This document shows, one piece after another, positions 1 to 8,376 of a DNA stretch of 64,000 bases. The DNA comes from a bacterium (GTDB taxonomy: Bacteria > Babelota > Babeliae > Babelales > UASB340), in the NCBI GenBank assembly GCA_030629005.1, contig DAOVPV010000003.1, forward strand, positions 62,001-126,000, given 5' to 3'. Numbering within the stretch: position 1 is the first letter of the stretch; each line of letters opens with the position of its first letter. The notes under the pieces are model-generated. The model saw only the letters and a list, made by a program, of their open reading frames with translations, had not been told where the DNA came from and did no database searches. The position numbers and the translations under genes are program-made.

Positions 1-18
1 ATCATTGAAAATTTGGCG

Positions 19-95
19 GGGCCCATAGCTCAGTTGGTCAGAGCAGTCGGCTCATAACCGAAAGGTCCCAGGTTCGAGTCCTGGTGGGCCCACCA
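19..95 (+). tRNA. tRNA-Met (CAT)
   Basis: A full cloverleaf can be folded by eye. The 7-bp acceptor stem pairs 19-25 with 85-91, the anticodon loop at 51-57 carries CAT at 53-55, the T arm reads GGTTCGAGTCC, and the CCA end is encoded at 93-95. It could be elongator tRNA-Met or the CAT-anticodon tRNA-Ile that is modified to read AUA; the sequence alone does not settle this. A GC-rich REP1 repeat starts at the next base. Confidence 0.93.
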
Positions 96-192
96 GTCTT
101 CGCTCCTCCGGAGCTTCCAGCCTACGCCCAGATGACTACGGCGAACAAGTTGCCTGGCGCCAGCCCAGCCCTTCGCTCATGTGCACCGTAGT
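96..192. repeat. REP1 copy after tRNA-Met
   Basis: GC-rich stretch in AT-rich surroundings, beginning AGTCTTCGCTCC directly after the tRNA CCA end. It shares AGCTTCCAGCCTACGCCC and CTACGGCG blocks with the copies after tRNA-Ser (21472) and at 41947. No ORF is apparent. Confidence 0.7.
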
Positions 193-248
193 TTTAACGA
201 TTGTTGTTTTACATATCATGCTAGCCCTTCTACCTTTGGAGAGATTTT

Positions 249-986
249 ATGGTCGGACAAGAACTTTGGAAAAAACTAAAAAATCTGGTAAGCATTGATA
301 AAAAAATACGTGAGAATAATTCTAAACGCGAAATATCTCTAAAAATAATAAACAAAGATCAAATCCAGATTCCACAAATAAAAAAAAGTGAAGACAGTTT
401 AAAGGCAAATATTTTTAATTTAAAAAAAGAACTTGATTTACTAGAACTAGATGCAAAAAGCCTAAAAAGCGCAGAAAAAGAAAAACGAGAAACTTTAGAT
501 AAAATACAAAACTCTAAAGAATTTAAAGCTCTAGAGAGAGAACTCAAAAATATCGAATTTAAAGTTTTAGAATCAGAAAATTCAATAGAAGATAAATGGG
601 TTGCCTTGGAAAATTTTAAAAATGATCTTGAAACATTAAGTCAAAATAATATCGAGAAATTAAAGCAATTAAATGAAAGTATTCATGCGCAAGAAGCATT
701 CTTAGAACAACTTAGTAAAGAACTAAAAGAAGAATACATTAAAAAAGAAGCTGCTAAAAATAAAATCCCTAAAGAATGGCTTGCAAAATATGAAAAAATG
801 CAAAATAAAACTCCAAATCCAATTGTACCTGTTAATCAACAAACCTGTAATGCTTGTTTTTATCCGGTATTACGTCAAGATATGGCAAAATTAAAAGCGG
901 GCGGTGTTATGCTATGCAGAAACTGCTATCGCTTTTTATATTATGATGCAGACGAAGAAAAAAATATGAACTCTGAAAGTTTTTAA
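249..986 (+). CDS. C4-type zinc ribbon / coiled-coil protein (COG1579)
   Basis: The 245-residue protein is Lys/Glu-rich and predicted to be helical coiled coil over about residues 1-185. It ends in a zinc ribbon with Cys200, Cys203, Cys223 and Cys226 (motifs CNAC and CRNC). This architecture is that of the COG1579/DUF164 zinc-ribbon family, whose exact function is not firmly known; a nucleic-acid-associated role is often proposed. The ATG at 249 follows GGAGAG with good spacing. An RNase HI gene follows 37 bp downstream, a neighbour this family often has, and the gap between them holds a short REP2 element. Family assignment is confident; function is not. Confidence 0.85.
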   Translation: MVGQELWKKLKNLVSIDKKIRENNSKREISLKIINKDQIQIPQIKKSEDSLKANIFNLKKELDLLELDAKSLKSAEKEKRETLDKIQNSKEFKALERELKNIEFKVLESENSIEDKWVALENFKNDLETLSQNNIEKLKQLNESIHAQEAFLEQLSKELKEEYIKKEAAKNKIPKEWLAKYEKMQNKTPNPIVPVNQQTCNACFYPVLRQDMAKLKAGGVMLCRNCYRFLYYDADEEKNMNSESF

Positions 987-989
987 CAC

Positions 990-1010
990 TCGGAAGAAAC
1001 ATTTAATGTT
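990..1010 (+). repeat. REP2 short form, intergenic
   Basis: 21-nt element reading TCGGAAGAAAC followed by ATTTAATGTT, without the CACAC..GTGTG stem seen in long copies. It lies between the zinc-ribbon gene and the RNase H gene. Confidence 0.75.
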
Positions 1011-1023
1011 CAGGAATTAATTT

Positions 1024-1533
1024 ATGGAAAGCCAGTTATGTTTTTTTAACACAGCCTCTAAAAACAAAACGACAAAATCTGTATCATTTTGGTCGGCCTT
1101 TGTTGATGGTGCATCCCGGAATAATCCAGGTCCATCAGGTGCTGGTATTTATATCAAAAAAAATAATGTAACGTTTTTGCAAAAAGGTTTTTTTCTCGGT
1201 AAAAAAACAAATAATCAAGCAGAGTATTTAGCTTTAGCCTTAGCCTTGTTTCATATCAAACAAGACAAACCTACAAAACCCGAAATCTCTATAGTTTCGG
1301 ACTCTGAATTGTTAATAAAACAAATGAAAGGTCTTTATAAAGTTAAAAATCCAGAACTAATAAAAATAAAAAACCTTATAGATTCTCTTATAAAAAACAC
1401 AAAAACAACATTCAAACATGTTTTGCGAGAAAAAAATAAAATTGCAGACAAACTCGCAAATGAAGGTATTGATAAAAAAAACGGAATACCATCGGATTTT
1501 CTAATACTAATGAAAAATTTTAACATTAAATAA
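1024..1533 (+). CDS. rnhA: RNase HI family protein
   Basis: A 169-residue RNase H-fold enzyme that would cut the RNA strand of RNA-DNA hybrids. The four acidic catalytic positions are visible: Asp28 in DGASRNNPG, Glu67 in NNQAEYLAL, Asp93 in SDSELL and Asp142 in NKIADKLANE. The first 20 residues are an extra N-terminal tail compared with minimal RNase HI and contain no zinc-hook pattern, so the true start might lie further in, but the ATG at 1024 is the one that keeps the reading frame open. It forms a likely operon with the upstream COG1579 gene and the downstream SpoIID-like gene (11-bp gap). The RVT_3-type homologues form a close alternative label. Confidence 0.88.
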   Translation: MESQLCFFNTASKNKTTKSVSFWSAFVDGASRNNPGPSGAGIYIKKNNVTFLQKGFFLGKKTNNQAEYLALALALFHIKQDKPTKPEISIVSDSELLIKQMKGLYKVKNPELIKIKNLIDSLIKNTKTTFKHVLREKNKIADKLANEGIDKKNGIPSDFLILMKNFNIK

Positions 1534-1544
1534 GGCTAAGACTA

Positions 1545-2798
1545 TTGAAGTATTTAAGTTTAAAAAATACCGCAGTATTTCTAGCAATATTATTATTAAC
1601 AACAAATAACATCGCTCACATTTTTCTATCAAATAAAAGACCTAAAAAATTAATGGTTAAAGTTTTATTAAATAAAATAAATAGCCATAAAAAAAGTCTC
1701 TTTAATATATCTTCAAAAGACTCTTTTATATTAAAACTAAAATCGGGAATAACTTCTAAAAGATTTATTATAAAAGAAAACAATCTTAATCTTATAGTTC
1801 AAAACGGAACAATTACTGTAGAAATTAAACAATCATCAACAAATAAAGTTATTATTAAGAAAATAAAAAACAACCAGCTCGAAATATCATCTAAAACAGG
1901 AGCTATAGAATTAAATAATACGCTCTACTCTGGAAATTTAATATTTCAAATAGATTTAAATGACAATAATAATCTTTTAGTTATGAATAAATTAAGTTTA
2001 AACAAATATGTATATTCCGTACTTGCTTCAGAGATATATCCATCTTGGCCAATTGAAATGCAAAAAGTTCAGGCCGTTATATCCAGAACTTATGCTGTAC
2101 ACCAAATAGATCAAAACAACAAACGAAAAAAAAAGTATCTTTACCATATTAAAAACACAAACTTTCACCAAACATATAACGGGCACCATGAACATAAACA
2201 TCTTGAAGAAGCTATAAAAAAAACTGATAGTGAACTAATTATACATAACGGCAAACCTGCTCTAGCAATGTTTGATGCTTGTTGTGGTGGAATAGAACCT
2301 TATAAAATAGACTCATTGGATTTTAAAAAAGCTCCATATCTCGCTAGAAAAAATGCTTGTAATTTTTGTAAAAATTATGGAAGACATTCATGGAAAAAAA
2401 CATTTTTTTTAAGCAATGTCTTAAAAAGATTAAAATCAAATCCAAACTTAGCTAAAAAGTTTACCCAACAAACGGATAAGCTCATAGATATAAAAGTAAT
2501 AAACAAAGATAAAGCAGGAATTGTTAAAAAATTAAAATTATTTTTTGAAAAAAAACGAATTGTTTTATCAGGCAATCAATTTTGGGATGCTTTGAAAGGC
2601 AACGTTTATAGTCTTAATTTCACATTAAAAAAAATAAATAACAAAATAATTATAGAAGGTCATGGTTTTGGCCACCAAATTGGCCTATGCCAAAGAGGCG
2701 CCAATGAACTTGTAAAAAGAGGTTGGAATTATAAAAGGGTAATAGAATTTTATTACCCAGGTATCAAATTTGCAAAGTTACAACATGCCAAAATATAA
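1545..2798 (+). CDS. SpoIID/LytB domain protein
   Basis: A 417-residue protein with an N-terminal hydrophobic segment (about residues 9-28), so it is probably exported or anchored. The conserved SpoIID core is recognisable: SVLASEIYPSWPIEMQKVQA, then SRTYAVHQ, DACCGG, and the C-terminal GHGFGHQIGLCQRGA block. SpoIID is a lytic transglycosylase acting on denuded peptidoglycan; LytB-like members enhance amidases. No sporulation genes are near, so a cell-wall remodelling role is likely. The start is TTG at 1545 with AAGG upstream; no better ATG precedes the hydrophobic segment. It overlaps the next gene by 14 bp. Confidence 0.85.
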   Translation: MKYLSLKNTAVFLAILLLTTNNIAHIFLSNKRPKKLMVKVLLNKINSHKKSLFNISSKDSFILKLKSGITSKRFIIKENNLNLIVQNGTITVEIKQSSTNKVIIKKIKNNQLEISSKTGAIELNNTLYSGNLIFQIDLNDNNNLLVMNKLSLNKYVYSVLASEIYPSWPIEMQKVQAVISRTYAVHQIDQNNKRKKKYLYHIKNTNFHQTYNGHHEHKHLEEAIKKTDSELIIHNGKPALAMFDACCGGIEPYKIDSLDFKKAPYLARKNACNFCKNYGRHSWKKTFFLSNVLKRLKSNPNLAKKFTQQTDKLIDIKVINKDKAGIVKKLKLFFEKKRIVLSGNQFWDALKGNVYSLNFTLKKINNKIIIEGHGFGHQIGLCQRGANELVKRGWNYKRVIEFYYPGIKFAKLQHAKI

Positions 2799-3246
2799 AA
2801 CACATTTATTTATAGGATTTATTACATATTTAATAATGATTTTAGCCCTAAAACTCAATATTTTTGGCAAAAGCCACACCTTTTTATATTTAGCAGCTTG
2901 TTTGCTGGGTTCTCTATTTCCAGACATAGACACAAAAAGCATGATTCAAAAAATATTATATTTTGTTCTTTTTTTAGTTATGGGAATCGCTATATTTGCC
3001 CAAAATTGGCAAATTGCCGCAATTTTAGGCGTGGTTTCCTTAATTCCAATCATATCAAACCACAGAGGCATTACACATAGGATATGGTTTATAATAGTTG
3101 TGCCATTGGTAATTCCAATTGTAATATTTCATTACAATCCACAACTAATTTATCCTGCCTTTATATCATATCTTTTCTTTGTAAGCGGCGCGATGTCGCA
3201 TATTTTCTCCGATAAATTTACAAGTTGGATCCGTAGGAAAAAATAG
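2785..3246 (+). CDS. YdjM-like membrane-bound metal-dependent hydrolase
   Basis: The 153-residue membrane protein has about four hydrophobic segments. The motif pattern of the YdjM/DUF457 family (PF04307) is present: an N-terminal HLFIGF, LFPDIDTKS near residue 45, and HRGITHRIW near residue 97, with the His/Asp residues expected to bind metal. Its E. coli relative YdjM is LexA-regulated; the substrate is unknown. I chose ATG 2785, inside the end of the SpoIID-like gene, over a TTG 15 bp upstream. A weak hairpin with a T-run follows the stop. Confidence 0.8.
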   Translation: MPKYKTHLFIGFITYLIMILALKLNIFGKSHTFLYLAACLLGSLFPDIDTKSMIQKILYFVLFLVMGIAIFAQNWQIAAILGVVSLIPIISNHRGITHRIWFIIVVPLVIPIVIFHYNPQLIYPAFISYLFFVSGAMSHIFSDKFTSWIRRKK

Positions 3247-3271
3247 CGAGGCTTTTGCGCTTTTTTTTTAA
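3245..3271 (+). terminator. Possible intrinsic terminator
   Basis: AGCG pairs with CGCT around AGGCTTTTG and is followed by a run of eight or nine T. The stem is short, so this is tentative. Confidence 0.4.
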
Positions 3272-3359
3272 ACCTTTAACCTTAATGTAGGTTAAAAATA
3301 ATGGAAGTTATAAATGCGCACGATTTTATGTAATAATGCGTATTCGTGGAGGTTATATC

Positions 3360-4697
3360 GTGAAAAATTTAAAATATAAAGTTATAGCTATAATTTTGGC
3401 TACAATAATAATTTCTAGTAATAGTTTATTTGCTAAACCAACAACAGATAATAAAGCTTGTTCTGCCTACCTTACCAACATTAGGCCTTTTATTTCAAAT
3501 GGACTTACAAAAATCAGGAATATAGCAGGTAGAGGATTCGATGCTTTAACAAAAAGTAGCGCTGTAAGTAAAATTTCAGAAAAAGTATCACCACACATTG
3601 ATAGATTTTCTAAAAATTATTTATCGCCAAAAGAAAATCTTTTTGCTGATATTCAAACAACAGTATCAGAAATAGATAAAACTATCGCAACTCAAACATC
3701 TTTAAGAGACAATGCTAAAAGTTTTATTCCAAGTACAACAGGAATTACACGTGATGCCTTAATAACCCAACTTAATGCATCCGGTCAGTATATAGAAGAG
3801 CTAAATGTAGCTAAAAAATGGATTGGGAGTGCTGGCACAGAATTCGTTTGTTCTTCAACAGAAGTTTGTCAATCTGAAATAACAACAATATGCACACAAA
3901 CTATTTCATCTGAGAAAAAATGTGGCCTTTTTAGTTGGCTTAAAGGATGTAAAACATCAACAAAAACATTCCCCCTATCATGCAAAACAGTAAAAGTAGA
4001 ACCATCTCAAGAAATCTGTAATAGAGGCAAAGATATCTGTGAAACTATTCCCAAATTCGATTTAACCCAAATAAACACCTCAGCTGAAGCTGATTTCATA
4101 GTCAGCACAACAAAGCGACTAAAAGATGCGGCCAGCAAATATTCTGAAAAAATAAACGCAAATATCCCTCAAAAAGTTTCGAGTGATTATGCTAACGCAC
4201 AAACAGAAGCATCTAAAATAGAATTAAGAAAATTTCTATCTATGCCTAATATAAAAAGATTATTAATTGCGGGTGTTATTACACTTGGAACAGCTTATAC
4301 ACTTTACAAAGTATACAAATGGCGTAAAGCAAAAAGAGCTGAGTCCCAAAAGTTTGACCGGCTTGTAAAAACATTCCTAAGAAGTCGGGAAGAAGAGCTT
4401 GCCTTCAATGATGACAACGAAGGGGATATTCTAAATGATCCTGATCAATTAGTACATGAAATAATAGATCTTCAAAATCAATTAAAAGAAATAAGTCGAT
4501 TCAATGTTATTGAACGATATAAAATAAATAAACAAATAAAAGAACTAAAAAAAGCATTAAAAGACAAATTATCTACTGATATAAAAAATGCTGAAAAAGC
4601 ACCTCGATCAAAGTGGCAAAAAGTTCGAATCTGGAGCGCAATAGCCTTGAGCTTAGGTGCTACAGGATGTGCAGCAGCTCTTGAATTTATGTGTTAA
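3360..4697 (+). CDS. Secreted Cys-rich protein of unknown function
   Basis: I do not recognise the family. A GTG start at 3360 is preceded by GGAGG at 3348-3352 and opens a typical signal peptide (MKNLKYKVIAIILATIIISS) ending near LFAKP, giving 445 residues. The middle part (about residues 160-240) has a cluster of cysteines spaced like a disulfide-bonded domain. A hydrophobic segment near residues 296-315 is followed by basic residues, and another lies at the extreme C-terminus. The protein may therefore sit in the cell envelope with a helical charged region between the membrane segments. It is a single transcription unit closed by a strong terminator. A role at the host interface is only a guess. 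Confidence 0.75.
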   Translation: MKNLKYKVIAIILATIIISSNSLFAKPTTDNKACSAYLTNIRPFISNGLTKIRNIAGRGFDALTKSSAVSKISEKVSPHIDRFSKNYLSPKENLFADIQTTVSEIDKTIATQTSLRDNAKSFIPSTTGITRDALITQLNASGQYIEELNVAKKWIGSAGTEFVCSSTEVCQSEITTICTQTISSEKKCGLFSWLKGCKTSTKTFPLSCKTVKVEPSQEICNRGKDICETIPKFDLTQINTSAEADFIVSTTKRLKDAASKYSEKINANIPQKVSSDYANAQTEASKIELRKFLSMPNIKRLLIAGVITLGTAYTLYKVYKWRKAKRAESQKFDRLVKTFLRSREEELAFNDDNEGDILNDPDQLVHEIIDLQNQLKEISRFNVIERYKINKQIKELKKALKDKLSTDIKNAEKAPRSKWQKVRIWSAIALSLGATGCAAALEFMC

Positions 4698-4714
4698 ACA
4701 ATTAACAACAAATT

Positions 4715-4759
4715 AAAAAAGGGGATGGCTCAAAATAATTTTGAGCCATCCCCTTTTTT
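4715..4759 (+). terminator. Strong bidirectional-type terminator
   Basis: A near-perfect inverted repeat, AAAAAGGGGATGGCTCAAAA paired with its complement ending in CCCCTTTTTT, with almost no loop. It closes the preceding secreted-protein gene. Confidence 0.9.
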
Positions 4760-4894
4760 AATAAAAACTTTTATCTATACAAAATACAACATCGCAAAAC
4801 ATTTTCATATAGAAACAAAGCAACCCTTTTGCCCAACAAACCCAGTTATGCTAAAATTCTAGAACACTAAGAAAATGGTTTTTATTGGGAAATT

Positions 4895-6991
4895 ATGCAA
4901 AATATAAAATATTTAAAATTATTATTATTTTCGGTTTTATTTATAACAACTACACAAATAAGCCTATATTCTAAAAAAAACAGTTACTTAAAAATAGAAG
5001 AACTATATCTAAACTCTTTTAGAACTGAACTACAAAGAGAAGACTACTTTCAAGCTTACAATCAAGAAACCGAAGAAATAAATCCCCAAATTTTAGAAGT
5101 AATAATTAATCAAAAATTTATCATTCCCAGAAACAATACTCAAGTCATACTAAAGCTTTTTAAAAGGGACACTCTTTGTCAGCCAATAAGTCCTATAAAA
5201 ACAAGCAAAAAGCTATTTGAAAACTTAGAAGTTTTGTGCGGCCAAAACAATGCAAACTCTCATCTGCTTTCGAAAATAGACAGAACTCAGAGCTATGCTG
5301 GCAGAATAATGCTGGCAAAAATGCTTTTAGAACCAACAGCTGATATTGAAGAATTAAATCACAGACAAGAAATAGTAAAAACTCTGTTAGAAGATAACAA
5401 CATAGAAGTACTAGAAGAAGTCATCACTGAATACAAACAACACGAAGCTGTATTATTAAACTTCTTTGATAGAAGCGAATTTAACCGATTATTTGGATCA
5501 GAAAACTATATGCCAGACGCAATCTGGCCAATACACATAATAATGAGCATGCTTCCAGAAGAAGTGGCAAAAGAAATAAAACTTACAGGATTAATAAATC
5601 AAATAAACTCTAACAAAACAAATTTAAACTTCTTACACACATTCTTGCTGGGAATGGATATAATAAAAATGTATAAACTCATAACAAGAACTATCCCAAG
5701 TGAATACAGTGAAATGAAAGAAGACTGGCAAAAATCAAAATCTAGATTTAAAGATAATAATTTTATTGGTTCTGCATGGAGTTCTGGATTTACAATAATC
5801 GACGGATTAGGCCTACTATCTAATACGCTTAGTATTGGCTACAATATAAAAAATACAAAAGAAAAATATGAACATGTAAAAAATGTCCATTCTAGATTAA
5901 ACAAAATTGCTAAAATAATTACATGCACAGATAAAATAAAAACTCTTGTAAGTTCAAACCCAAAACTAAACAAAAAATTTAAAGAGCTAGAAGAGTTGGA
6001 CAAATACTTTCAAAACTTTGCCCTGCAAAATGTATTATTCAACAAACTATTACTATCTCTTCGTTCAGAAATATATGCAAAAGAAAATGCTCCATTTATG
6101 TACCTATATTTATTAAAAGGTGAAATCTTACAAACAGCATATTTGCTTGTAAAAACACAAAAACAATTAATTAAATTTTTAAAAGCAATTGGAGAAATTG
6201 ACGCATATTTATCCATCGCAAAATTATATAAAGAATCACAAAATAATAATGCTAAATTTTGCTTCGCAAACTATTTGGATCAAGAAAATTCTTATATCAA
6301 AACAAACAACTTCTGGACTCCATTTATAAATCCAAAAAAAGCAATAACAAATAGCTTGGAACTTGGAAAAATTAACGGCGAAAAATGTACATTAATATCT
6401 GGACCAAACGCTGGCGGAAAATCAACAATATTAAAATCAACAATATTAAATGCACTGCTTGCACAGACGATTACAATCGCACCATCAGAAAGCTGCGAAC
6501 TTACACCATTCGATTATATAGATTCCTATCTTAATATCACAGATGACATAAGTGGTGGAAACTCTCTATTTAAATCCGAAGTTTTACGAGTAAAAAATCT
6601 ATTATCCATGATAAAAGAAAACAGTAAGAGTTTAATTATTGTAGATGAAATGTTTAGCGGAACAAATCCTATCGAAGGAGCGGCTGCAAGTTTTGCCGTT
6701 GGAGAACATATTGCAAAATTAGCAAATAAAAAAAACAATGTATTAGCACTTTTTGCAAGTCATTATTCCGTCATGACAGATCTTGAAGAAAAAACTAATG
6801 GTATATTCAAAAACTACAAAGTCAAAGCAAACGTAAATAACATAGATCACACAATTACATATCCATTCAAATTAATTGAAGGAAAGAGTAATCAAACAAT
6901 AGCGATAGATTTATTAGAATCCGAAGATTTCGATAAATCTATAATTGATAGCGCTCGACAAGTTGTATTAACTTCATCGCCCTATGCGTAA
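4895..6991 (+). CDS. MutS-family ATPase with N-terminal signal/anchor sequence
   Basis: A 698-residue protein. The C-terminal third (about residues 490-690) is a MutS domain V ATPase with Walker A GPNAGGKST, Walker B LIIVDEMFSGTNP, an intervening TDDISGGNSLFKSE block that matches the MutS signature region, and the H-loop ASHYS. Residues about 125-170 (SYAGRIMLAKMLLEPTAD and following) match the start of the MutS lever/core region. The MutS mismatch-recognition domain I and connector are missing. The first 27 residues form a hydrophobic stretch like a signal peptide or anchor, which is not expected for a cytoplasmic mismatch-repair protein. The MutS2/MutSd-like families, which lack domain I, are the nearest labels. 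No RBS of note is seen before ATG 4895. Confidence 0.8.
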   Translation: MQNIKYLKLLLFSVLFITTTQISLYSKKNSYLKIEELYLNSFRTELQREDYFQAYNQETEEINPQILEVIINQKFIIPRNNTQVILKLFKRDTLCQPISPIKTSKKLFENLEVLCGQNNANSHLLSKIDRTQSYAGRIMLAKMLLEPTADIEELNHRQEIVKTLLEDNNIEVLEEVITEYKQHEAVLLNFFDRSEFNRLFGSENYMPDAIWPIHIIMSMLPEEVAKEIKLTGLINQINSNKTNLNFLHTFLLGMDIIKMYKLITRTIPSEYSEMKEDWQKSKSRFKDNNFIGSAWSSGFTIIDGLGLLSNTLSIGYNIKNTKEKYEHVKNVHSRLNKIAKIITCTDKIKTLVSSNPKLNKKFKELEELDKYFQNFALQNVLFNKLLLSLRSEIYAKENAPFMYLYLLKGEILQTAYLLVKTQKQLIKFLKAIGEIDAYLSIAKLYKESQNNNAKFCFANYLDQENSYIKTNNFWTPFINPKKAITNSLELGKINGEKCTLISGPNAGGKSTILKSTILNALLAQTITIAPSESCELTPFDYIDSYLNITDDISGGNSLFKSEVLRVKNLLSMIKENSKSLIIVDEMFSGTNPIEGAAASFAVGEHIAKLANKKNNVLALFASHYSVMTDLEEKTNGIFKNYKVKANVNNIDHTITYPFKLIEGKSNQTIAIDLLESEDFDKSIIDSARQVVLTSSPYA

Positions 6992-7000
6992 GCGTTGGGC
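6979..7000. repeat. REP4 hairpin copy at convergent junction
   Basis: GCCC..GGGC hairpin of 22 nt that contains the stop codon of the MutS-like gene and lies just before the tatD stop on the other strand. It matches the reverse complement of 25964-25985 at 21 of 22 bases. It may work as a transcription terminator for both strands. Confidence 0.65.
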
Positions 7001-7003
7001 GTA

Positions 7004-7813
7004 CTAAGTACCCAAACCAAACAACTTTATCGCATTATCTGTCGTAACAACTTCAACTTCTTTTATATCTATTTTTTTTACATCCGCAATAGCTTTTGCC
7101 GTTATAGGAATATACTCCGGAGAATTTTTTTTACCTCTAAACTCTTGCGGCGGCAAAAATGGAGCATCTGTCTCTAACAAAATTCGATCTAAAGGCATAA
7201 AATTTATAACCTCACGCAAGTAATCATTCTTAGGATAGGTAACAATGCCACCTATACCTAAATGCAAATTTAAATTCAAAAACTTTCTTGCAAATTCTTT
7301 ATCTTGAGAAAAGCAATGAATAACCCCAGTAATATTATTTTTATAATTACTCAAAATATCATAAACATCACAAACCGAATCTCTTACGTGAATAACCAAC
7401 GGCAAATTATATTTCACAGAAAGCGCTATTTGCTCTTCAAAGACACTTATTTGCTTTGCTTTATCATATGGCTTGTGATAATAATCTAAACCAGTTTCCC
7501 CAACTCCTACAATTTTATTTTCTTCTTTATTGATTATAAGTTTTTCAATCTCTTTTAAATCTTGTACCCAAATATCTGTAGCATCACAAGGGTGAATACC
7601 AACAACAGAAAAAACGGAATCAAAATTCTTAGAAATTAAAATTGCAGTAATACTATCTTGTAAACTAGTCCCGATAGTTAAAAACTTTTTTACATTATTC
7701 GCCTTAGATCTATCAATAATATTTCTTACAGTATCTAAATCTTTATTTTCAAATTTATCTTTATAATTTTTTACCGCCATCATATTTAAGTGACAATGAG
7801 TATCAATAAACAT
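7004..7813 (-). CDS. tatD: TatD family DNase
   Basis: A 269-residue metal-dependent hydrolase of the TatD/YcfH family, a TIM-barrel nuclease with 3'-5' exonuclease activity in studied members. Metal ligands are seen in the N-terminal DTHCHLN, in GETGLDYYH, in VIHVRD, in GVIHCFS and in ETDAPFLPP. Length is typical (about 260). It converges on the MutS-like gene with a REP4 hairpin at the junction. Upstream (7814-8074) there is no gene, only the HU promoter on the other strand. Identification is firm; the cellular substrate is not known. Confidence 0.93.
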   Translation of the reverse strand: MFIDTHCHLNMMAVKNYKDKFENKDLDTVRNIIDRSKANNVKKFLTIGTSLQDSITAILISKNFDSVFSVVGIHPCDATDIWVQDLKEIEKLIINKEENKIVGVGETGLDYYHKPYDKAKQISVFEEQIALSVKYNLPLVIHVRDSVCDVYDILSNYKNNITGVIHCFSQDKEFARKFLNLNLHLGIGGIVTYPKNDYLREVINFMPLDRILLETDAPFLPPQEFRGKKNSPEYIPITAKAIADVKKIDIKEVEVVTTDNAIKLFGLGT

Positions 7814-7971
7814 AAAAAACCCTTTAATAAAACAAAATACACACTTTTATCAATTTATTTTCTCACAGAATAAAACAACCACAAAACCCTTTAACTTCAA
7901 CATACTTATTATTATAAAAAAATTTTCAATATATAATATACACATAAATAAAATATTTTTTCCCTTTTTCC

Positions 7972-8000
7972 TTGACAAAGGCACCAACACAATTTAGATT
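7972..8000 (+). promoter_or_regulatory. Sigma70-type promoter of HU gene
   Basis: TTGACA at 7972-7977, 17-nt spacer, TAGATT at 7995-8000, about 90 bp before the HU start. This is a very good match to the housekeeping consensus. Confidence 0.7.
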
Positions 8001-8089
8001 TCAGCTGAACATGTTTGTAAAAATGTAAGAGTAGTACTGGAAAGTATAACTATAACTCTTTAACCCTTGTCAATTTGGGAGAATGTAAA

Positions 8090-8362
8090 ATGAATAAGAG
8101 TGAATTAATCGGTGCATTAAGTGAAGAAACCAACTTTAGCAAAAAAGATATATCTAAAGTTTTAGCTTCTTTTACCCGCATAATTGAAAGATCACTTAAA
8201 AAAGGTGAAAAAGTTTCTATTACAGGTTTTGGAACATATTGGCTATCGCATCGTCCATCACGTATAGGTATCAATCCTGCAACAAAAGCAAGAATTAATC
8301 TTCCTGCAGTAAATGTTCCTCGCTTTAAGCCAGGCAAGCATCTTAAAGAACAACTTCGTTAA
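8090..8362 (+). CDS. HU/IHF family DNA-binding protein
   Basis: A 90-residue bacterial histone-like protein that bends DNA and compacts the nucleoid. The pattern MNKSELIGALSEET at the N-terminus, VSITGFGTYW in the middle and the arm segment INPATKARINLPA followed by VPRFKPGKHLKE are those of the HU/IHF family. I chose ATG 8090, which sits 8-9 bases after GGGAG, rather than the TTG fifteen bases upstream. A strong promoter lies upstream. Whether it is HU or a subunit of IHF cannot be told from one gene. Confidence 0.95.
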   Translation: MNKSELIGALSEETNFSKKDISKVLASFTRIIERSLKKGEKVSITGFGTYWLSHRPSRIGINPATKARINLPAVNVPRFKPGKHLKEQLR

Positions 8363-8376
8363 TCAATGCTTGGCGC

